From NCBI RefSeq assembly GCF_003585925.1, contig NZ_NRJH01000008.1:1-35552 (forward strand): a DNA stretch of 35,552 nucleotides, in the 5' to 3' direction. The notes beneath the pieces were generated by a model. The model saw nothing but the letters and a program-made list of their open reading frames with translations, searched no databases and had not been told where the DNA came from. Numbering within the stretch: the stretch's first letter is position 1; the number at the start of each line of letters is the position of its first letter. The position numbers and the translations under genes were made by a program. This document shows, one piece after another, positions 22,924 through 32,419 of the stretch. Origin of the DNA: Psittacicella melopsittaci. Lineage in GTDB: Bacteria; Pseudomonadota; Gammaproteobacteria; Enterobacterales; Psittacicellaceae.

Positions 22924-24340
22924 AATAAAGAACACTGACTTTGCCCTAAAACGGTTAAGAGCTTGCGTTGCTAAAAAAGAACTAATTTAAATCTGGTCGA
23001 GGTATTCTATTCTCCTTGCTCTAACAACCAGGGCTAAGGATGTTTCTAAGGAGCAATAGAGAACCTACCTGCTTAAGGACAATTACTTGTATATACCTCT
23101 AGCTAATAGCTAAAGCTTTGCTCTAACATGGAGTGCTTTGCCTCTTGCATATACTGCAAAAGGTATAAGCTAAGGCTTTGGGCAAAAAGCTAGAGTCTAG
23201 AGATTTGCTAAAAGAGGTAATTGGCTTTAAAAGGTCTTGATTTTACCTGCTTACTCAGAATTTGAGCCATAAAAGAGGTAAAAAGAGCTGTTCTGTGCGT
23301 TGTAAATAGATCTAGAGATGTTTTGGGCAGATTAACTGCAAACTGAACTGGAAATATATAGTAAATGTTTTTGCTGTAAAAAATAGATAGCTTTTTTTGT
23401 AATCAAGCACAAGCAAGTGTAGCATCTTGCCCCCGAGAGCTTTAACAAAAAAATCTAATGGAGAAAAATTAACGAACGGTAAGGATATACTTTCCCAAAT
23501 GCAACGTAAATCAACCTCAGGAATAGGAATAGAAAGAGGTTAATCTTACTTGTTTGGTATTATCCAAGGTTATTTAATTCAAAAGGAATTAAACTCAAAT
23601 TGCTAATTATGTTTGGTATGATGATCTCTGCTTTGAGTCAAAGGAGAAATCATAAATTTGATATCTTAGGATGGAGATATAAGATCTTAGGATGGAGAAA
23701 ATTACATGATCGATTGAGATAAAGAATTTGCTAGACCTAAAGATACGATTACTAGATCTTAAGATGAGTTTTTTATATTAGGCTATAAAGGGCTTGCCTT
23801 TATTGTAGGTATTAGAAAGGATATTTTTTCTTGAGAAAAAAGTAGATATCTTTCTACTATCTGTCTGATAAATGTTATTGTTTTTAGCCTTTTTTTATGT
23901 TTTTCTTAAGCTATGACTACATTTTAACCAATGGTAAATTACAAAGCAAGAGATTTTGTTTCAAAAAAAATTTGTTAAGTGCCTTGGCAAACTAGCAATT
24001 TTGCATGTTTTTTTGCAGCGTTTTTTAGCTTAAAAAACAGCTTTTACCCCCGATAGATTGGGCAAGAAAGAGCAATTTTTACACAAAAAATCCGCAAAAT
24101 TGAACCTGTACCTAAATATTACAAAAAATCCCCTGAAAAATAATTTTTTTAAGCAAAACTTGCCTATTTCTCGGAGGAAAATGAAGGTCAAAAAATATTA
24201 ATTTTTTGCAAAAAATTATTTGACTTAAAAATCAACACTTTAGATTTTTGAATTGTTTTTCAATTTTCTTGATTTTGCCTAGAAAAAGTATTTTTTCGCT
24301 TATTTTTTTGTAATTTATTTATCTATTTAGGGTAATTTTT
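22924..24340. other. Noncoding stretch upstream of the transfer operon
   Basis: No open frame with a ribosome binding site is seen. It contains short repeated phrases (GATATCTTAGGATGGAGAT and AAGATCTTAGGATGGAGAA at about 23660-23700; the phrase CCCCGATAGATT near 24050, also seen at 3690) but no structure I can assign. It may hold the oriT or promoter elements, which I cannot identify by eye. Confidence 0.3.
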
Positions 24341-24575
24341 TGGTTAAATTTTTATTTTTTTTGGCTAAATTTTTTATTTTTTGGCCTAATTTTAGATTGG
24401 TAAAAGCAAAAATAAAATAATTAATTCTTTGATTTTATGTTGCATAAGTCTTTGAGAGTTTTGGCTCAAGTGCAAATTTAGGTACAAAAAATTAGCCCGC
24501 AAACTTTTTACAAATAAAAAATTTAGCTACCAAGTTTTTGCAAAAAAAATTAGCCACCAAGTTCTTTACAAAAAA
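24341..24575. repeat. AT-rich degenerate repeats before the acetyltransferase
   Basis: Three copies of about 29 bp of the form AAAAATTAGCC-CCAAGTTTTTTACAAA lie between 24486 and 24572. GGCTAAATTTTTT-type segments in the opposite sense lie at 24341-24390, so inverted pairing is possible. Confidence 0.5.
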
Positions 24576-24681
24576 ATCCATTTTTCTCCTGCAAACCTCT
24601 TCCTCTTGCCTAGGAAGAAGAGTAAAATAAATAACATAATATATACACATTTTTTTTGCAATCTCAGCCAAGAGGCTCTAT

Positions 24682-25188
24682 ATGACTCCAGAATTTGTTT
24701 TAGCTCAACCTGAACATTTAGAAACTATTGTAGACATCTACAATCAAAGCATTCCACCCCGCAATATTACTGCTGATTTAACACCAGTAACCGTAAGCCA
24801 ACGTAAAGCTTGGTTTGAGGCACATTGGCAAAATCCTCGTTACCCTCTCTGGGTAATTGTCCAAGAAGAACAAATTCTTGGTTGGTTTAGTGTTTCAGCT
24901 TTTTATGGACGCATAGCTTATCAAGCTACTGCTGAAATTAGTATCTATCTTGATCATCTAGCTCAAGGAAAAGGACTAGGAAAAAGAATTATTCGCTTTG
25001 TCCAAGAGAAAATGCCTGAGTTAGGTATTAATACTCTTTTAGCTTTTATCTTCAAAGGTAATGCTCCAAGTTTACATCTCTTTGCCAAAGAGGGCTTTGT
25101 GCATTGGGGTGAGTTACCTAATGTAGCGAATATGGAAACGCATTTAGAAAGTTTAGTTATTCTGGGCTATCAAATTCCGCAGGAATAG
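24682..25188 (+). CDS. GNAT-family N-acetyltransferase, phosphinothricin/L-amino acid type
   Basis: A 168-residue acetyl-CoA-dependent acetyltransferase. The opening VLAQPEHLETIVDIYNQSI, the central SVSAFYGRIAYQATAEISIYL and the acetyl-CoA loop QGKGLGKR (95-102) match the Pat/MnaT (YncA) group, which acetylates phosphinothricin-like compounds, methionine sulfone or similar amino acid analogues. The C-terminal NAPSLHLFAKEGFVHWGELP also fits. AGAGG lies six bases before the ATG. It stands alone between the noncoding stretch and the type III restriction array, so it may be cargo of the element. The substrate cannot be told from sequence. Confidence 0.9.
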   Translation: MTPEFVLAQPEHLETIVDIYNQSIPPRNITADLTPVTVSQRKAWFEAHWQNPRYPLWVIVQEEQILGWFSVSAFYGRIAYQATAEISIYLDHLAQGKGLGKRIIRFVQEKMPELGINTLLAFIFKGNAPSLHLFAKEGFVHWGELPNVANMETHLESLVILGYQIPQE

Positions 25189-25209
25189 AAAAACAAAAGC
25201 AAAGCAAAG

Positions 25210-25479
25210 CCTTGCTGTTTATCACAATACATACGACAACACTATGCCTCGAACTTAATAAGTTCGAGGCATTTCAAGTAAAACAAAGTAAAAAATTATA
25301 CTAAATTAAAGAGTTATCGGTAAAATATAAACTATATAACTTTCACATTTACATCTTAAGAGACTAATTAAAATAATCAAATAGTTTAACTAGGAAAATT
25401 TAAATACTTAACCAACACCTAGTTAAATAAAAAAATAACATCTTACAAAATATTGCAAATAATTTATTAGGACTATAAT
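25210..25479 (+). promoter_or_regulatory. Duplicated mod leader, copy 1, with hairpin
   Basis: The stretch resembles 30034-30211, ahead of mod2. Shared parts are the perfect 13-bp hairpin ATGCCTCGAACTT/AAGTTCGAGGCAT (25244-25272), GAGTTATCGGTAAAATATAAACTAT (a likely promoter region) and AGGACTATA before the ATG. Copy 1 has about 100 extra bases in the middle. The hairpin is a weak terminator for the acetyltransferase at best (only three to four T follow). Confidence 0.6.
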
Positions 25480-27355
25480 ATGCAACAAAATCTCCTCGAA
25501 ACAGTGAACAATCTCTTGTTCTCTGAAAAGGCATATATATATAGGGGCAGATAAAAAGCTGCTAAAAGCACGTATTTATCGTGATGCTGTGACGCTAAAT
25601 GAAGACTTAATCGCGCTTCTTTTAAGCAATAACACAGTAAAAAACGCATTTTTCAAAATTATTAAGGGTACTTTAGTATTTGATAGTCATAAATTTACCA
25701 GATTTATTGAATCTAAAGAATTTTTACCCGATTCCTACACTACCTACACCAATAAAATTGGTCTAACCCACGATGGAAATTTTCTCTCCAAAACTAATGA
25801 TGTAGTTTTAGACTTTCCTTACAAAGACTGTGTCCTCGAAGGAGGGCAGGACAAGGATGAGCAAAAACGACAAGAGAAGTTTTATCACGAGCTGATTGCA
25901 AGTGATGAAATTAATCGTATGCTCGCTCCTAAAGTCTTTACAGCTGCTAAAAGATACACTGCTCAAGGTATTGAAGAAAATATTACCTTACGCGATGATG
26001 ACAACCTCATTATCAAAGGGAATAATCTCATTGCCTTAGCAAGTCTGTTAAAACGCTATGAAGGAAAGGTTAAGTGTATCTACATTGACCCACCTTATAA
26101 CACAGGAAGCGACTCATTTCACTACAATGACTCGTTTAATCATTCAACCTGGTTAACATTTATTAAAAATCGCCTTGAATTAGCTAAAAAACTTCTCCAA
26201 GAAGATGGGGTTATCTTTGTATCTTGTGATGATAATGAACAAGCCTATTTAAAAGTTCTTCTTGATGAAATTTTTAGAAAAGAAAATTTTGTTGCTGATT
26301 TTATCCGTAAAACTAAATCTTCAACCAATGATGCAAAAACGGGAATAAATATTCAGCACGAAAACTGTCTTTGCTTTGCAAAAGATAAAAGTAAAATCAA
26401 TTTACTTGGCGGAAGTAAAGACTTATCACGCTATAAAAATCCGGATAATGACCCTAATGGTCCTTGGACTTCAGGTGATCCAAGTGCCAAAAGTGGTTCT
26501 GAAGAACTCAATAATTACCCTATAGTCAATCCTTATACAGGAAAGGTTGATTTTCCTCCTTCTGGAAGATATTGGATCCCTACTATCAACACCTTACAAA
26601 AGCATATTGATGAAGGTAGAATTTGCTTTAAGAAAGAGCATGGAGAGAATGAAAGAGGGTTTATCTACAAAAGATACTTAAAGGATTTACAAACAGTTAA
26701 AAGAACGTTTGATACCTTATTTCTCGCTAGCAACGAATACATGAATCAAGTTGCCACCAAAGAAGCAATTGCTCTAGACTTTGTTGATGAGTTTAAATAT
26801 CCAAAGCCAGAAGCTTTCATCAAAATCATTCTTGAACATAGTACCGAAGAAGGTGATCTCGTACTAGATTTTTTCTTAGGCTCTGGTACGACTCCTGCTG
26901 TGGCTCATAAAATGGGGCGTCGATACATAGGTGTCGAACAAATGGATTACATCAGTGAAGTAACAATTCCTCGCCTACAAAAGGTAATAGAAGGAGAGCA
27001 AGGTGGTATCTCTAAAGATCTCAACTGGCAAGGGGGTGGTTCATTTGTTTACTGTGAACTTCTCGAAGATGCTAATGCATTAATTAAGCAAATAGATCAA
27101 GCTGATGAATCTAACATCACCGAGATCAAACAACTAATTTACTCTGACTCAAGAATTGTTCCTTACCTAACACAAGAAGAATTAAATTCTGCTGATTCTG
27201 AGTTTGCTGAACTGACTTTAGCAGACAAGAAACAAGCTCTAATTAGATTAATTAACAAAAATAAATTGTACGTCAACTATGAAGATATTGCTGATTCTAC
27301 CTTTGCTGTAAATGACAGTGACAAACAATTTAGTAAATCATTCTATGAGGAGTAG
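25480..27355 (+). CDS. mod: Type III DNA-methyltransferase Mod, copy 1, out of frame at an AT tract
   Basis: Mod methylates adenine (N6) and provides the sequence specificity of type III restriction enzymes. The ATG at 25480 has AGGA five bases upstream and the same start context as mod2, but the frame ends after 24 codons because of the (AT)n tract at 25533-25543. The body is open in the next frame from about 25541 to 27355; its first usable start is GTG at 25589. One more AT unit would give a 625-residue Mod. Beta-class order is seen: DPPYNTG, then a variable recognition region (about 26270-26865), then VLDFFLGSGTT. The recognition region differs from those of mod2 and mod3. I infer a phase-variable gene in the OFF state. 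Confidence 0.85.
25533..25543 (+). repeat. AT dinucleotide tract in mod1
   Basis: Eleven bases of alternating A/T just after codon 17 of mod1. The equivalent tract in mod2 is 15 bases, a difference of two units. A 13-base tract would join start and body in frame in both genes. Confidence 0.8.
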
Positions 27356-27359
27356 TAGG

Positions 27360-29996
27360 ATGACCAAGAAATTTCTATATGAAGAGCTGGAGAGCATACT
27401 TAAATATGACAACACAATCGAACTCCCTGAAATAATCCAAACAGGTTTAGCACCAAGAATTGCTCTACGTGAATACCAAGAACAAGCTTTTAAAAGCTTT
27501 GTAACCTACTTTGAAAACGAGCAACTAAGAAAGGAAAAGCAGGTTCATACTTTATTCCACATGGCAACTGGTAGTGGAAAAACTGTGATTATGGCAGGAC
27601 TTATTCTTTATCTCTATACCAAGGGATATCGTAAGTTTCTCTTTTTTGTTAACCAAACTAACGTTCTTGAAAAAACAATTGAGAACTTTATTAACACTAC
27701 TTCGAGCAAGTATCTTTTTAATGAAGTAATTGAATCTCTAGGCAAGAGAATCAAAATAAAAAAAGTTACTAACTTTAGTGGGAATAATCTCGATGATGAC
27801 ATTGAGATTATCTTTACTACTACCCAAAAACTTCACCTGGATTTAGCTCTTGCCAAAGAAAACTCAATTACTTACGAAGATTTCAAGGATCATCAAGTTG
27901 TATTTATTTCAGATGAAAGTCACCATATAAACTCAAGCACGAAAAAGCCAACAAAAGATGAACTCCAAGCTACAAAAAGCTGGGAAACTTCTGTAATGAC
28001 GGCTTTAAGACAAAATAAAGACAGTATGATGCTTGAGTTTACGGCTACTTGTGACTTAAAAGACTCTAATGTGCTTGAAAAGTATCGTGACAAGATCGTC
28101 TTCAACTATCCGTTAATTGCTTTTAGAACAAGTGGTTACACTAAAGACTTTAAGAACCTTGCTAGTGACACAGATTTGTGGACACGAGCTTTAATTGCTT
28201 TAATCATTAGTGAATATCGCAAGTTTCTCTTTGCTGATCTTAAGATCAATATCAAACCGGTATTAATGCTTAAATCACAAAAAATTGCTGAGTCAGAAGC
28301 CTTCTATGAAGAATTTTTCACGCAAATGAAAAAGTTAACTGCCTCACAAATTAAAAGCCTTGAAACTTCAGATATTGAGGTGTTAAACCAAGCCTTGCAG
28401 TATTTCCAACAGCAAGATCCGAGTTATGAGTTTTTAGGGCAATCTCTGCGTGATTCTTTTACCCAAGAAACTTCGATTATTATGAATGGAACTTCGGATA
28501 ATAATCGCGAAAAGCAACTTTTGGTTAACTCACTCGAAGACCAAAATAACCATATTCGCCTCATCTTTGCCGTAGACATGCTCAACGAGGGTTGGGATGT
28601 ACTTAATCTCTTCGATATAGTGCGTCTCTATGATACACGTCAAGCAAGTGGTAAAGCAGGTAAAATCGGAGCTTATACCATTCGAGAAGCTCAGCTAATT
28701 GGGCGTGGAGCAAGATATTGTCCGTTTGTTGATGATGATCCTGAATTAAAGTTCAAGCGTAAATACGATAGTGATCTTACTAACCCAAAACGCATTCTTG
28801 AGACTATGTATTTTCATAGTAAAAACGACTCGAGATATATTACCGAGTTAAAACAAGCTCTTATCGAGACAGGCTTACAGGCTCAAGAACTTATTAAGCT
28901 AGAATACAAGCTTAAAGAAGATTTCAAAAATAGTGATTTTTTCAAAGACGGTTTTGTGTTTGCTAATAAGCGGGTTATAAAAAGTAGAGCTCAAGTTACA
29001 GGTGTTGAAGAGAGAGTAAAAGGAAAAAGCTACCAGTTCAAAACTAAGTCTGGCAAAGGATATGAAAGTAGTTTTTTCGATGAGAATAGTGATGTATATC
29101 AAGTTAGCAATCTAGACCTCATTACCAACACTAAAGTTCTCAAATTTAAAGATATAGATTTAAATATTCTCTTAGGGGCAAGTGAGTTTTTTAATGAGTT
29201 AAGGTTCGATATTCTGCAAGAAAAATATCCGCACCTAACTAGCAAAAAAGAATTTCTCACTGCAGAGAACTATTTAGGTAATTGTCGGATTGAAATTACT
29301 TACTTCAACCAAAGTTTACGAGGTAAGGATATCTTTATTGCCGTAAAACAGGTGTTAAATGAAATTTCATCCCATATTCTATCTCTCAAACCGCAATACG
29401 AAGGTACACATGAGTTTGAAGCTAAGAGAATCAAAGATGTGTTAAAAGACAAAACCATTCAAGTTGAAAAAATTGACTCTAATGGTGGTAAAGGTGATTC
29501 TCAAAATGAGTGTGTTAATGAGAATCTTCGCCTCAATTTAGAAAAAGAAAACTGGTATGTCTTTAATGACAACTATGGTACAAGTGAAGAAAAAAGTTTT
29601 ATCAAGTACTTCAAAAATGAAATTAAACCTGAACTAGATAAACTTAATCTCACTTACTATCTCATAAGAAATGAACGCGTGAGTGAATTAGCTATTTACT
29701 CCTTTGAGCATGGGGAAAGATTTGAGCCAGACTACTTACTCTTTGTAAGGAAAAAAGAGTTGGATAATTCTTATTTAACTTACCAAGGCTATATTGAACC
29801 TAAAGGAGCTCACTTGATTGAGCAAGATTTGTGGAAAGAAGATTTTATTTTAGAGTTATCCGAAGAACCAAGAACTCAAGGCTTTTTATACGGTAACTAT
29901 AGAATCTTTGGTTTACCATTCTTTAATCGAGAGAAAAATGACTCTAAATTTGATTTAGAATTGCGCAATTTCCTTGATCAATTGCAACTAGCCTAA
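27360..29996 (+). CDS. res: Type III restriction enzyme Res subunit, complete
   Basis: Res is the ATP-dependent helicase/nuclease that, with Mod, cleaves unmethylated DNA. The 878-residue product has Walker A ATGSGKT (69-75), motif II DESHH (185-189), LEFTAT, the late helicase motifs FAVDMLNEGWDV and QLIGRGAR (GRG at about 448), and a C-terminal PD-(D/E)xK-type nuclease centre EPDY (789-792) with EPK (813-815). I chose the ATG at 27360, with GGAG seven bases upstream and five bases after the mod1 stop; longer frames overlap mod1 without a ribosome binding site. The pair is presumably one operon. All key residues are present, so it should be active with any in-frame Mod of the family. Confidence 0.93.
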   Translation: MTKKFLYEELESILKYDNTIELPEIIQTGLAPRIALREYQEQAFKSFVTYFENEQLRKEKQVHTLFHMATGSGKTVIMAGLILYLYTKGYRKFLFFVNQTNVLEKTIENFINTTSSKYLFNEVIESLGKRIKIKKVTNFSGNNLDDDIEIIFTTTQKLHLDLALAKENSITYEDFKDHQVVFISDESHHINSSTKKPTKDELQATKSWETSVMTALRQNKDSMMLEFTATCDLKDSNVLEKYRDKIVFNYPLIAFRTSGYTKDFKNLASDTDLWTRALIALIISEYRKFLFADLKINIKPVLMLKSQKIAESEAFYEEFFTQMKKLTASQIKSLETSDIEVLNQALQYFQQQDPSYEFLGQSLRDSFTQETSIIMNGTSDNNREKQLLVNSLEDQNNHIRLIFAVDMLNEGWDVLNLFDIVRLYDTRQASGKAGKIGAYTIREAQLIGRGARYCPFVDDDPELKFKRKYDSDLTNPKRILETMYFHSKNDSRYITELKQALIETGLQAQELIKLEYKLKEDFKNSDFFKDGFVFANKRVIKSRAQVTGVEERVKGKSYQFKTKSGKGYESSFFDENSDVYQVSNLDLITNTKVLKFKDIDLNILLGASEFFNELRFDILQEKYPHLTSKKEFLTAENYLGNCRIEITYFNQSLRGKDIFIAVKQVLNEISSHILSLKPQYEGTHEFEAKRIKDVLKDKTIQVEKIDSNGGKGDSQNECVNENLRLNLEKENWYVFNDNYGTSEEKSFIKYFKNEIKPELDKLNLTYYLIRNERVSELAIYSFEHGERFEPDYLLFVRKKELDNSYLTYQGYIEPKGAHLIEQDLWKEDFILELSEEPRTQGFLYGNYRIFGLPFFNREKNDSKFDLELRNFLDQLQLA

Positions 29997-30033
29997 GTAA
30001 ATAAATTATCTTGAAATATCCTTTTTCCTCTAG

Positions 30034-30211
30034 TTTTTTATCACAATACATATGACAATTCTATGCCTCGAACTTAATAAGTTCGAGGCATTTTAAGTAA
30101 AACAAAGTAAAAAATTATACTTAATTAAAGAGTTATCGGTAAAATATAAACTATAAAATTTTTATACTCACACCTTACAAACTATTGCAAAGAATTTATC
30201 AGGACTATACT
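30034..30211 (+). promoter_or_regulatory. Duplicated mod leader, copy 2
   Basis: Nearly the same as the region before mod1: the hairpin ATGCCTCGAACTT/AAGTTCGAGGCAT at 30063-30091 (here followed by four T), GAGTTATCGGTAAAATATAAACTAT and AGGACTATA-CT before the ATG, but about 100 bases shorter. It gives mod2 its own promoter. Confidence 0.6.
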
Positions 30212-32124
30212 ATGCAACAAAACCTCTTCGAAACAGTGAACAATCTCTTGTTCTCTGAAAAGGCATATATATATATATAGGGGCAGATAAAAGGGCAGAT
30301 AACAGGCTGCTAAAAGCACATGTTTATCGTGATGCTGTAACGCTAAAAGAAGAGTTAATTGAGCTTCTTTTAAGCAATGACACAGTAAAAAACGCATTTT
30401 TCAAAAATATTAAGGGTACTTTAGTATTTGATAGTCATAAATTTACCAGATTTATTGATTCTAAAGAATTTTTACCCGATTCCTACACTACCTACACCAA
30501 TAAAATTGGTCTAACCCACGATGGAAATTTCCTCTCCAAAACTAATGATGTAGTTTTAGACTTTCCTTACAAAGACTGTGTCCTCGAAGGAGGGCAGGAC
30601 AAGGATGAGCAAAAACGACAAGAAAAGTTTTATCACGAGCTCATTGCAAGTGATGAAATTAATCGTATGCTTGCCCCTAAAGTCTTTACAGCTGCTAAAA
30701 GATATACTGCTCAAGGTATCGAAGAAAATATTACCTTACGCGATGATGACAACCTCATTATCAAAGGGAATAATCTCATTGCCTTAGCAAGTCTGTTAAA
30801 ACGCTATGAAGGAAAGGTTAAGTGTATCTACATCGACCCACCTTATAACACAGGTAACGATTCTTTCCTATACAACGATTCCTTTAATCATTCTACTTGG
30901 CTAACTTTTATGAAAAACCGTCTAGAGTTAGCGAGAAAATTATTAAGTGATGACGGGGTAATCTTTGTTCAGTGTGATGATAATGAACAAGCCTATTTAA
31001 AAGTTTTAATGGATGAAGTGTTCTCTCAACATAAATTTATCTGCAATTTTATGTGGATGAAAACATCAACTCCTCCATCTTTATCCAAACAAGTAAGAAA
31101 AAAATTAGAATATATCCTTTGCTACGGAAAAGAGATTATTCCTGAATTTAACGGTGGAGAAATGGAAGGTGGAGATTGTCCACTAATTAATAGTTCTAAT
31201 AGTTTAAGAACCCTAATTTTTAAACCAGGCAGCGTTAAATTCCATAAGGGAAATCAAATTATAAACCCAATCAAAGAAGATGAGCTTGAGTTAAAAGAAC
31301 AAGTAAATGTAGAAAATGGATTTAATACCACTGACATTATCCTAACAGCTCGATTTAAATGGACTCAAGAAACAATAGAAAAGGAAATTAGTTTAGGTAC
31401 AGAATTTATCGTAAAAAATAATATCTTTTCTATACGATATGCACGAAAAGGTACAAGAATAAAAAGACCTTCAAACATAATATCAAAAGTTGAGTGTGGC
31501 GTAGGAACCAATGAAGAGGCTACCAAAGAAATCCAAGCACTGTTTGGGGATAGAGTATTTACATACTCTAAACCAGAGAGTCTTTTAAAATACTTACTTC
31601 GCTTTAATACTACAAACAATGACATTGTATTAGACTTCTTTACAGGTAGTGGTACTACTTGTGCTGTAGCTCATAAAATGGGACTTCAGTACATAGGTGT
31701 CGAACAAATGGACTACATCACAGATGTTACTGTTCCACGACTACAAAAAGTAATAGAAGGAGAACAAGGCGGTGTTTCTAAAGATCTCAACTGGCAAGGG
31801 GGGGGTTCCTTTGTTTACTGTGAACTTCTCGAAGATGCTAATGCTTTAATTAAGCAAATCGAACAAGCTGATGAATCTAACATCAAGGAGATCAAGCAAC
31901 TAATCTACACCGATTCGAGAATTATTCCTTACTTAACGCAAGAAGAATTAAATTCTGCTGATTCTGAGTTTGCTGAACTTACTTTAGCAGACAAGAAACA
32001 AGCTCTAATTAGATTAATTAACAAAAATAAATTGTACGTCAACTACGCAGATATTGCAGATTCTGCCTTTGCTGTAAGTGACAGTGACAAACAATTTAGT
32101 AAATCTTTCTATGAGGAGCAGTAG
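30212..32124 (+). CDS. mod: Type III DNA-methyltransferase Mod, copy 2, out of frame at an AT tract
   Basis: A second mod gene, nearly identical to mod1 in its first and last parts. From the ATG at 30212 the frame stops at TAG (30278) directly at the end of a 15-base AT tract. The body is open in another frame from about 30277 through 32124, with the first ATG only at 30667. Losing one AT unit would give a 636-residue protein (start MQQNLFETVNNLLFSEK). It has DPPYNTG, a recognition region (about 31012-31625) unlike the other two, and VLDFFTGSGTT. A short in-frame duplication (GGGCAGATAA units) follows the tract. As sequenced it is OFF, or makes only a truncated product from the internal ATG, lacking about 150 N-terminal residues. 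Confidence 0.82.
30265..30279 (+). repeat. AT dinucleotide tract in mod2
   Basis: Fifteen bases of alternating A/T at the same place as the 11-base tract of mod1 (25533-25543). The length difference between otherwise near-identical flanks is direct evidence that the tract changes length. Confidence 0.8.
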
Positions 32125-32125
32125 G

Positions 32126-32213
32126 ATTACAAGTCAATTTTTATATGAAGAACTTGAGATATATAAGATAAATCTCACTTACTACCTAATAAGAAATTAA
32201 CGCGTAAGTGAGG
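32126..32213 (+). pseudogene. Remnant of a deleted res gene behind mod2
   Basis: Directly after the mod2 stop, 32126-32159 matches the first 34 bases or so of res1, but with the start ATG changed to ATT. It then jumps to 32165-32212, which matches res1 at about 29637-29688 (CTCACTTACTA, AATAAGAAAT, AACGCGT). About 2.2 kb of res has been deleted. So mod2 once had its own res and now depends on res1 or res2, if it is expressed. Confidence 0.7.
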
Positions 32214-32419
32214 CTAGAAGATTTGCTCAAGCGTAAAAAATTGACTTAAACAGTTATAGCAAATTGCGTGGAGCTAAAAGGAAAACTTTACTCAAGTAAA
32301 AGCTAAAAATCATTATAGGTAACAAAGTATTAGAAGGCTATAAGACTTTGCTACCCCTTTTAGCTAGCTTAAAGTTTTTCCTCTTAGTTAGGTGATAATT
32401 TTTAGATTCGGACTACTTA
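32214..32419 (+). other. Structured spacer before mod3
   Basis: No gene. GGTAACAAAGT/ACTTTGCTACC and, outside it, AGCTAAAAGG/CCTTTTAGCT form a nested hairpin over about 32270-32370. The leader seen before mod1 and mod2 is absent, so mod3 may be read from mod2 transcription or from an unrecognised promoter. Confidence 0.45.
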
